DNA from: Verrucomicrobia bacterium UBA4286
GTDB lineage: Bacteria > Verrucomicrobiota > Kiritimatiellia > RFP12 > UBA1067
DNA: 8,189 nucleotides
Direction of reading: 5' to 3'
Assembly (NCBI GenBank): GCA_002395905.1
Contig: DGVK01000070.1
Location: 1-8,189 of the forward strand
Shown here piece after piece: positions 1 to 8,189 of this stretch (its first letter is position 1; every line of letters starts with the position of its first letter). The notes beneath the pieces were generated by a model that ran no database searches, was not told where the DNA came from, and saw only the letters and a program-made list of their open reading frames with translations. The position numbers and the translations under genes were made by a program.

Positions 1-37
1 GGAGAAAAAATTGGGGAACCTCCAACTTTCCTGCCGT

Positions 38-67
38 TTGCCACCGTCTGCTGTTTTATGGTATAAT
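38..67 (+). promoter_or_regulatory. Extended -10 sigma-70-type promoter of the flavodoxin gene
   Basis: A -35 box TTGCCA (38-43; 5 of 6 consensus bases) is followed after 18 bp by a perfect -10 box TATAAT (62-67). The TG one base before the -10 (TGGTATAAT) makes it an extended -10 element. Transcription should start near 74, which gives a leader of only about 18 nt. The leader carries an AAAGGA ribosome site (75-80), 11 nt before the ATG at 92. The boxes are read directly; the start point is inferred. Confidence 0.8.
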
Positions 68-91
68 CAAATCGAAAGGAACCATCTGGCT

Positions 92-721
92 ATGAAGATC
101 GCCATAATTGTTTGCGCGGCCGTCGCGACGGCCGCAGTCTGCACCATCGCGGGATGCAGGATGTTTTCGAAGCGCTCTACCGATGCGACGATTCCGCTGA
201 CGGCTAAACTGCCCGGAAAGGCCGCCGTCGTCTGCTACTCGCAGTCGAAGGTGCGCAACACGGCAACCGTTGCGCAGTGGATAGCAAAGCACGCGGGTGC
301 AACGCTTTTCGTGCTGGAAATGGCCGAGCCGTATCCCGAGCCGTATTTCTCGACGCTCAAAGCCGCCTACAAGGACTTCAAGGCCGGGACGCTCCCCGCG
401 CTCAAGGATATTCCGGACCTCGACGGATACGATGTCGTTTTTCTCGGCTCGCCCATATGGTACGGGACTTACGCCATGCCTGTCGGCACGTTCCTCAAGG
501 CAAACCCGCTCGCGGGGAAGACCGTCGCCCCCTTCTGCACCCATGGAGGCGGCGGGGCAGGGCGCTTCGCAGCCGATCTGCAGAAGGCATGCCCCGGCGC
601 AAAACTGCTGGAGCCACTCGTCATCCGCGGTTCCAACCAGATCGAGCGCCGCATGGGTCTCGGCGTAAGCGCCCATCACACCGAGGATGACGTGGTCGAA
701 TGGCTCAACCGCCTCTTCTAG
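92..721 (+). CDS. Flavodoxin-family lipoprotein
   Basis: This 209-residue protein has a flavodoxin fold and is predicted to be anchored to a membrane by a lipid. Residues 1-22 form a lipoprotein signal: a hydrophobic stretch ending in the lipobox I-A-G-C, with Cys22 as the lipidated residue. The flavodoxin domain follows from about residue 43. It has a first strand AAVVCYS, a phosphate-binding-type loop (Ser50, Ser52, Asn56, Thr57), the FMN-loop motif GSPIWYGTYAMP (119-130) and a glycine-rich THGGGGAGR loop (150-158). It resembles the flavodoxin_4-type families of anaerobes, which bind FMN and carry electrons. The ATG at 92 was chosen over an in-frame ATG at 11, because the promoter lies at 38-67 and an AAAGGA site lies at 75-80. 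The gene stands alone on the plus strand, and its last 17 nt overlap the convergent queH. Electron donor and acceptor are unknown. Fold confidence is high; the exact role is open. Confidence 0.85.
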   Translation: MKIAIIVCAAVATAAVCTIAGCRMFSKRSTDATIPLTAKLPGKAAVVCYSQSKVRNTATVAQWIAKHAGATLFVLEMAEPYPEPYFSTLKAAYKDFKAGTLPALKDIPDLDGYDVVFLGSPIWYGTYAMPVGTFLKANPLAGKTVAPFCTHGGGGAGRFAADLQKACPGAKLLEPLVIRGSNQIERRMGLGVSAHHTEDDVVEWLNRLF

Positions 722-1247
722 GCAAGCCCCGCGCGGCGCGGGAAAACTCACAGCCGCAATACTGCTGGCGGTACAGTCCAAGCTCTGCCGACCGCGCAAG
801 ACTGCGCTTGAATCCGTCGCGCTTCTTGAAATTCTCCCGCATGAACAACGGATCTTCCGAGGCGGCGAAAACAGTCTCGCTCACTTTGTGGGGGCTTACC
901 GTGAGCGATGTTGTGAACGCGTCGAAGCCGTGCTCCCGCGCGTAGGCCGCCGTCTTGCCGAGATTGTAGCGGAAGCACCTCGCGCATCTAGCCCCCTTCT
1001 CCGGCTCGTTCTCGAAGCCTGCGGCGACCTCACGCGTCCATTCCTCATGATCATATGGAGCCGACTCCATCCGCACGCCGTCGGCCTCGGCCAGACGCGC
1101 GGCCTCTGCGCGGCGCTTTTCGAACTCTTCCGCCGAATCTATATTGGAGTTGGCGAAGAACATCGTGACTTCGTGGCCAAGCTCCTTGAGGCGCGGCACG
1201 CACGCCGAAGCGCAGGGTCCGCAGCATGTATGAAGCAGAACCTTCAC
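705..1247 (-). CDS. queH: Epoxyqueuosine reductase QueH
   Basis: QueH (formerly DUF208) reduces epoxyqueuosine to queuosine in the wobble position of GUN-anticodon tRNAs. It is the oxygen-independent-lineage replacement for QueG and acts in the cytoplasm. The 180-residue product has the family's full set of cysteines: an N-terminal HTCCGPC (Cys8, Cys9, Cys12), CARC (Cys88, Cys91) and C-terminal QQYCGC (Cys164, Cys166). These hold an Fe-S cluster and its redox partners in characterised QueH. The FTTSLTVSPHK block (111-121) is also typical. The start is a GTG at 1247 that shares bases with the TGA of the upstream NUDIX gene (GTGA), so translation is probably coupled. No good Shine-Dalgarno site is visible before it. 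A longer reading to 1337 is unlikely, because the family begins at MKVLLHTCC. The 3' end overlaps the convergent flavodoxin gene by 17 nt. No other queuosine gene is in the window. Confidence 0.92.
   Translation of the reverse strand: MKVLLHTCCGPCASACVPRLKELGHEVTMFFANSNIDSAEEFEKRRAEAARLAEADGVRMESAPYDHEEWTREVAAGFENEPEKGARCARCFRYNLGKTAAYAREHGFDAFTTSLTVSPHKVSETVFAASEDPLFMRENFKKRDGFKRSLARSAELGLYRQQYCGCEFSRAARGLPRRGG
728..742 (+). terminator. GC-rich hairpin just after the flavodoxin stop codon (possible terminator or 3' end stabiliser)
   Basis: CCCGCGC and GCGCGGG form a perfect 7-bp inverted repeat around one central G. As RNA this is a 6-bp all-GC stem with a CGG loop. It starts 6 nt after the flavodoxin TAG. 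The bases after it are AAAAC rather than a T run, so it is not a classic intrinsic terminator for the plus strand. It lies inside the last codons of queH on the other strand. A role in ending or protecting the flavodoxin transcript is inferred. Confidence 0.3.
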
Positions 1248-1669
1248 GGCTCGAATGTCGCCTCTGGGTTGCGGGCAAGCGCGTTGAACGCCTCGGGAAG
1301 AATGTGCGCCGCGGCGAGATCGTCCAGCGCACGCCACTCGAACTCAATCCAGTCCTCCCTGGCGCGGACATCCTCCGGCGACGCGTCGATCTCCATGGAA
1401 TAGACAAGGTTGATTTCGGCATGAGGCCTGCCGTGCTGGATGAACCTGTTCTCGACGACGCCGAGAAAGCGCCCGGTTCTCGCCGTGACGCCTGTCTCCT
1501 CGGCCATCTCTCGCACAAGCGCCTCGCGTCCTGTCTCACCGAACTCTATATGACCTCCCGGCAGATACGTCGTCGCGCCGCCTTTCGCCCTGCAGAGCAG
1601 CAGCCTGCCGCCGACTGTGCATACGCCGCGGGCGATCGTCTCTATTCCCGCCAGCTCATATTCTTTCAT
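1244..1669 (-). CDS. NUDIX hydrolase
   Basis: This 141-residue hydrolase acts on a nucleoside diphosphate linked to another moiety, or on a damaged nucleotide. The substrate cannot be told from the sequence. A complete NUDIX box spans residues 39-61 (G-x5-E-x7-REM-A-EE-TGV); Glu54, Glu57 and Glu58 are the expected metal ligands. The box is preceded by the usual YLPGGH strand. The protein is a single domain of normal family size, with no extra zinc or binding domain. The ATG at 1669 was chosen over an in-frame ATG at 1684, because GGAGGAAG lies 8 nt before it; the longer start would place that site inside the coding region. It sits 42 nt after ligA, and its TGA overlaps the queH GTG. A role in cleaning the nucleotide pool next to ligA, or in handling a nucleotide by-product, is speculation. 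Confidence 0.92.
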   Translation of the reverse strand: MKEYELAGIETIARGVCTVGGRLLLCRAKGGATTYLPGGHIEFGETGREALVREMAEETGVTARTGRFLGVVENRFIQHGRPHAEINLVYSMEIDASPEDVRAREDWIEFEWRALDDLAAAHILPEAFNALARNPEATFEP

Positions 1670-1674
1670 GACTT

Positions 1675-1682
1675 CTTCCTCC
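1675..1682 (-). promoter_or_regulatory. Strong Shine-Dalgarno site that sets the NUDIX start
   Basis: On the minus strand GGAGGAAG lies with its GGAGG core 8 nt before the ATG at 1669. This near-perfect anti-16S match decides between two in-frame ATGs 15 nt apart in favour of the inner one. It also lets the NUDIX-queH pair be translated without relying on ligA, which ends 42 nt upstream. Confidence 0.75.
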
Positions 1683-1711
1683 ATGGGGACAGCCCTTTCG
1701 ACACTGCGATT

Positions 1712-5879
<4,168 letters not shown>

Positions 5880-5903
5880 CTTGTTATTCTCGTTCATGCG
5901 GGT

Positions 5904-5933
5904 ATTTTACCATATCTCTCCGCCGTCAATCAA
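5904..5933 (-). promoter_or_regulatory. Extended -10 promoter of the GH127-ligA-nudix-queH run
   Basis: On the minus strand a -35-like TTGATT (5933-5928; 4 of 6) is followed after 18 bp by TAAAAT (5909-5904), with TG one base before it (TGGTAAAAT). The spacing, the extended -10 and the 24 nt from the -10 to the ATG at 5879 all equal those of the flavodoxin promoter at 38-67. Transcription would start near 5897, which coincides with the upstream ATG. It lies in the only gap between the pseudopilin cluster and the GH127 gene. A short GGTA-AAA-TACC inverted repeat covers the -10 region. Confidence 0.65.
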
Positions 5934-5956
5934 CGGAAAGATTGCCGCGCGCGCCG

Positions 5957-6766
5957 TCACTTGGCGCCGCGGCGAGTGTCGCGGCCTTTGTCTTTACCGC
6001 CTTCCGCGCCCGGCGTGGAGGCGCCGTCGAGCGACTGCTCGTGGATGGGAATCCTTACTATGCGCATCACCGGCGCGGTGTTCGAACGATAGCTGCGCCC
6101 TTCGGGATCGGCTATGCGAAAAGTGAGCTCGACCTTGTATGGGACTGCGTTCGACTCGGCGAACTCGTCCTCGAACGCACGCTCGTCGTTCTTCGCCTCC
6201 ACTTTCTCGGCGGTCTTCATTACACGGCAGTTAAAGCCTACGACACCGTCGGAAATGAGCACCGGCTGATACATCTCGTCGTTTTCGAAGCTGAAGTCTA
6301 TCTCGTCCGGGTTGTCCTTCGGGCGCAGCGCGACATCTGGACACTGCCTGGCGTAAAGCCCGGTCACCTCGATCGTGTCCTTGAAATCGTGGTTCCCCTC
6401 TTCAAGAATCATGACCTGCACGCGGTGAACGGTATCTGCGACTGCGCTCTTGTTGCCGACGATCGCCGAACCTGTCTTCGACCACTCGATAAGGTCGGAG
6501 TCGTCCGGATCCTCGCCCTCGCCGTTGTTGACCAGCACAAACCCGTATCTGTCGTCCTGCCTGCCGTCGTGCGGATAGTACATGCTGCGCAGACCGGAAA
6601 CAACCTGGTTCAATGCAAAGTCGGTGCGCTGCATCTTGTCCATATAGTCCGTGGATATCTGCCAGCCGCGGCTCACGGCGTTGAACGTGGCCACGGCGAC
6701 CGTCGTAAGAACGCCCACGAGAAGAACCGCGAGCAGCATCTCGATCATGGTGAAAGCGCGTCTCAT
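5957..6766 (-). CDS. GspJ-like minor pseudopilin of a type II secretion system
   Basis: This 269-residue protein is a prepilin-like subunit that, with GspI and GspK, would form the tip of the type II secretion pseudopilus across the inner membrane and periplasm. The N-terminus is MRRA-FTMIEMLLAVLLVGV: a short basic leader, then a hydrophobic helix with the conserved Glu at mature position +5. The residue before the cleavage site is Ala rather than the canonical Gly. A long, acidic periplasmic domain follows, with a basic, disordered-looking end (GGKDKGRDTRRGAK). Its place as last gene of a G-H-I-J order and its length support GspJ over other pseudopilins, but the similarity I can see is limited to the N-terminal region. 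The ATG at 6766 overlaps the gspI-like stop (ATGA) and has a GGAGG site 8 nt upstream. The open frame continues to 6988, but that part overlaps the upstream gene and precedes the prepilin signal. No gspK follows. Confidence 0.78.
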   Translation of the reverse strand: MRRAFTMIEMLLAVLLVGVLTTVAVATFNAVSRGWQISTDYMDKMQRTDFALNQVVSGLRSMYYPHDGRQDDRYGFVLVNNGEGEDPDDSDLIEWSKTGSAIVGNKSAVADTVHRVQVMILEEGNHDFKDTIEVTGLYARQCPDVALRPKDNPDEIDFSFENDEMYQPVLISDGVVGFNCRVMKTAEKVEAKNDERAFEDEFAESNAVPYKVELTFRIADPEGRSYRSNTAPVMRIVRIPIHEQSLDGASTPGAEGGKDKGRDTRRGAK

Positions 6767-7236
6767 TCTGGCTTCCTCCAGAAGGTCACGTAGCTCTCCT
6801 CTTCGCCGTTGCCCCTGCGTCTGTCGCCCCACTTCACCGTGACGCGCACCGTGTAGAGGTTGCCGAGCCGTTTTATATCGTCCTCGCTGTCGTTGCGGTT
6901 CAAAGCCTCGCGCTCCCATGTATAGCCGTGGAACTTCTCCTCCTGCGCGGACGTAAGGCGGGCGTTCTTGCCGGCGATGATGTCCCAAAGCTCAGTCGCC
7001 TTCGTCTCGGGGACGTCCAGATCCTTTTCGGGATCCTGCACGTCAGACAGAGGATATGCCATGTCGCCGAGGTCCATCACCTCCTGCGCCGTCTCCAGAT
7101 ATGTCGACGACAGCATCATCCTCTGGCTCTGCGACATGGATACGAGAATCGTCGTAAGCCCGAATCCGAGTATCAACGAGGCAAAGAGGACCTCCAGCAG
7201 GGTGAAGCCTGCGTTCGCGCGGAACCGTCCGTCCAT
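6763..7236 (-). CDS. GspI-like minor pseudopilin of a type II secretion system
   Basis: This 157-residue protein is a prepilin-like subunit expected in the pseudopilus tip with the GspJ-like protein. Its leader is 10 residues (ending in ANAG), with the classic Gly10-Phe11 prepilin peptidase site. FTLLEVLFASLILGFGLTT follows as the membrane helix, with Glu at +5. The L-L-E-V-L-x-A-S/A-L-I-L pattern is typical of GspI and PilV-type proteins. The periplasmic part is short and mixed in charge and ends in strands (YTVRVTVKW, ESYVTFWRK). The ATG at 7236 shares one base with the stop of the gspH-like gene (TGATG) and has GGAGG 7 nt upstream. An in-frame extension to 7371 has no such support. GspI is favoured over PilV because of the G-H-I-J gene order; PilV remains possible if the machine is a type IV pilus variant. 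Confidence 0.78.
   Translation of the reverse strand: MDGRFRANAGFTLLEVLFASLILGFGLTTILVSMSQSQRMMLSSTYLETAQEVMDLGDMAYPLSDVQDPEKDLDVPETKATELWDIIAGKNARLTSAQEEKFHGYTWEREALNRNDSEDDIKRLGNLYTVRVTVKWGDRRRGNGEEESYVTFWRKPE
6775..6779 (-). promoter_or_regulatory. Shine-Dalgarno site setting the gspJ-like start
   Basis: GGAGG on the minus strand lies 8 nt before the ATG at 6766 and within the last codons of the gspI-like gene. It fixes the start at the prepilin leader and argues against the longer open frame reaching 6988. Confidence 0.75.
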
Positions 7237-8021
7237 CAGTCGTCCTCCCCTGAACCCAGAACCTTGGCCGCGCCGAAGCGGTCCACCTTTATGCAAAGTC
7301 CCTTTTCGGGATCCGACCCGTCGGCATAGACCCATATTCTGTGAGGCTCGGTCCTTCCGTTGACCTCCCACACGACTGAAACCGGCTCCTGGTCGTCAAG
7401 TCCTGCCGCCGGCGCGGGAGCAGGCGTCTGCGCCGGTTCCTCGGCGGCCTTTAACTCCGCCGCTTTCGCTTTCTCCTCCTTCAAGCGGCCTATCAGATAG
7501 TCCACGTTGGAGAAGACCGACACTTTCGACCTGGACTTCGCTTCGTCCGGCACGCCTTCAAGCTCTTCACCCTCGCGCAGAACCTTGATGCGCACACCGC
7601 GCACCACGTCCTCCGAGACGGGAGAGAAGAGAACCTCCTCGATGCTCTGCCCGCCTCCGGAATCCGCGCCCTGGTCTTCGCCTTCCGGCAGGGGGGCGTC
7701 CTCGACAAGCTGGACGCGCTCCCCTTCGAGCGTAGTCGCGAACCGCGGGCCGCTGTCGGACATGATCTTCGCCGTGTTTATTTCCACTTTCGCGCACGGC
7801 TCGTCGTCCACGCGCTCTGTCGAATACGTGATGACGCTCGGCTGCTGCGACACGAGCGCGACCGATCTCGCGTGGCGTATGAGCGCGAACACGTCGCGAG
7901 CAGCCGCGCGCACACGCGCCGAACCCTGTCCGGCGCGCACGTTCACGACGCTCGCCGTCACCATTATACCTATGATGGCGACGATCGTCAGAAGTTCGAT
8001 CAGCGTGAAGGCCTTGCGCAT
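7236..8021 (-). CDS. GspH/FimT-like minor pseudopilin with a large insertion
   Basis: This 261-residue prepilin-like protein is expected to join the pseudopilus tip to the GspG shaft. It begins MRKA-FTLIELLTIVAIIGI, with Glu at +5 and Ala before the cleavage site. The next block (ARDVFALIRHARSVALVSQQ, 41-60) matches the GspH/FimT helix that carries an 'AR..A' signature. Typical late beta-strand motifs come near the end (IWVYADG at 229-235 and IKVDRFGAAKV at 244-254). Between the two halves, residues about 105-211 hold an acidic Gly/Asp/Glu loop (106-127), a Lys/Glu/Ala helix-like stretch (179-195) and a Pro/Ala linker (196-206). That makes the protein clearly longer than the usual 150-200 residues. 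Start at the ATG at 8021, because the prepilin leader begins there; no strong ribosome site is visible. It follows the gspG-like gene by 24 nt. Confidence 0.8.
   Translation of the reverse strand: MRKAFTLIELLTIVAIIGIMVTASVVNVRAGQGSARVRAAARDVFALIRHARSVALVSQQPSVITYSTERVDDEPCAKVEINTAKIMSDSGPRFATTLEGERVQLVEDAPLPEGEDQGADSGGGQSIEEVLFSPVSEDVVRGVRIKVLREGEELEGVPDEAKSRSKVSVFSNVDYLIGRLKEEKAKAAELKAAEEPAQTPAPAPAAGLDDQEPVSVVWEVNGRTEPHRIWVYADGSDPEKGLCIKVDRFGAAKVLGSGEDD
7244..7248 (-). promoter_or_regulatory. Shine-Dalgarno site setting the gspI-like start
   Basis: GGAGG on the minus strand, within GGGGAGGACG, lies 7 nt before the ATG at 7236. It selects this start over the in-frame codons further upstream and lies inside the end of the gspH-like gene. 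Confidence 0.75.
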
Positions 8022-8030
8022 CGCGCGTCA

Positions 8031-8043
8031 CGGCCCGAGGCCG
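8031..8043 (-). other. Small hairpin between the gspG- and gspH-like genes
   Basis: CGGCC and GGCCG form a perfect 5-bp inverted repeat with a 3-nt loop, beginning 2 nt after the gspG-like TAA. No T run follows. Such a hairpin could protect the upstream message or slow readthrough, so that the major pseudopilin is made in excess over the minor ones. This role is inferred. In DNA this GC-rich, a 5-bp stem can also arise by chance. Confidence 0.3.
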
Positions 8044-8045
8044 CC

Positions 8046-8189
8046 TTAGTTGGTCCCGCCGGAACGCTTGGTCGTGTCGCTGCGGATGTCGTCTTCGCTG
8101 CCGAACTCGGCGTCCGGACCGGCCGAGATCACCACGAAGCGGCGGGCGCCTTTCTTCTCCAGCTTGTACTCCGTCCCCCACGGATCCTG
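8046..8189 (-). CDS. GspG-like major pseudopilin, 3' end only (cut by the window edge)
   Basis: The last 47 codons and the TAA stop of a gene whose start lies beyond the window. The fragment opens with DPWGTEYKLEKKGARRF, the 'DPWG..Y' motif found near the C-terminus of the major type II pseudopilin GspG. It continues with VVISAGPDAEFGSEDDI, which corresponds to the 'S.G.D...G..DDI' loop that binds calcium in GspG structures and is needed for pseudopilus stability. The tail is polar (RSDTTKRSGGTN). GspG polymerises into the shaft of the pseudopilus. Its place directly before gspH-, gspI- and gspJ-like genes matches the usual type II secretion order. The N-terminal prepilin signal cannot be seen here, so a related pseudopilin is a remaining option. 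Confidence 0.85.
   Translation of the reverse strand, partial: QDPWGTEYKLEKKGARRFVVISAGPDAEFGSEDDIRSDTTKRSGGTN

Noticed and set aside
5..25. Possible minus-strand terminator: TTGG...CCAA stem followed by six T
   Set aside because: On the minus strand the stem is only 4 bp before an A-C mismatch, and no minus-strand gene ends nearby; queH ends 680 bases earlier.
56..799. Minus-strand open frame of 247 codons opposite the flavodoxin gene
   Set aside because: The flavodoxin frame has promoter, ribosome site, lipobox and fold motifs; the antisense frame has none.
5944..5985. GC-rich inverted repeats at the end of the gspJ-like gene (for example GCCGCG...CGCGGC at 5966-5985), considered as a terminator of the pseudopilin run
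   Set aside because: They lie within or at the edge of coding sequence with no T run; alternating GC bases give such stems by chance, so readthrough into the GH127 gene cannot be excluded.
6767..6988. N-terminal extension of the gspJ-like frame (74 extra codons)
   Set aside because: It overlaps the gspI-like gene, is Arg/Gly-rich and precedes a prepilin leader that must be at the N-terminus.

Overview
The window is about 60% GC and tightly packed, with nearly every base coding. It looks like chromosomal DNA from an uncultured, probably anaerobic Gram-negative bacterium. The best guess is the PVC group (Kiritimatiellota, Lentisphaerota or Verrucomicrobiota). That guess rests on three things: pseudopilins with Ala before the cleavage site (K/R-A-F-T-L/M-I-E), a pseudopilin ending of the 'SAGPD..FGS.DDI' kind, and a secreted GH127-family protein together with QueH. 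No rRNA or marker phylogeny is available, so the taxon is an inference.

Layout. One gene reads on the plus strand: a flavodoxin-fold lipoprotein (92-721) behind a clear extended -10 promoter. Everything else reads on the minus strand, so in transcription order it runs from right to left. First comes a type II secretion pseudopilin cluster: the 3' end of a gspG-like major pseudopilin (cut by the window edge), then gspH-, gspI- and gspJ-like minor pseudopilins (8189 to 5957). The last three are joined by 1-4 nt overlaps. A 59 nt gap to the upstream GH127 ATG carries a second extended -10 promoter. After it comes a second run: a secreted GH127-type protein, the NAD+-dependent DNA ligase ligA, a NUDIX hydrolase and the queuosine enzyme queH (5879 to 705). 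In this run ligA starts 4 nt after the GH127 stop, and queH starts inside the NUDIX stop (GTGA). queH and the flavodoxin gene converge and overlap by 17 nt at their 3' ends.

How the genes may work together. The pseudopilins would form the periplasmic piston of a type II secretion machine that exports folded enzymes. The neighbouring GH127 protein has a signal peptide and is a natural candidate cargo, but nothing in the sequence proves this. The ligA-nudix-queH tail is housekeeping (DNA joining, nucleotide clean-up, tRNA queuosine) and seems to borrow the GH127 promoter.

No mobile element, CRISPR array, tRNA, rRNA or defence system is visible, and I see no wholly new system. The points most worth a second look are the matched pair of extended -10 promoters, the clamp-binding-like QATLF tail on LigA, the large insertion in the GspH-like pseudopilin, the translational linkage of a secreted hydrolase to an essential ligase, and the hairpin in the convergent gene overlap.
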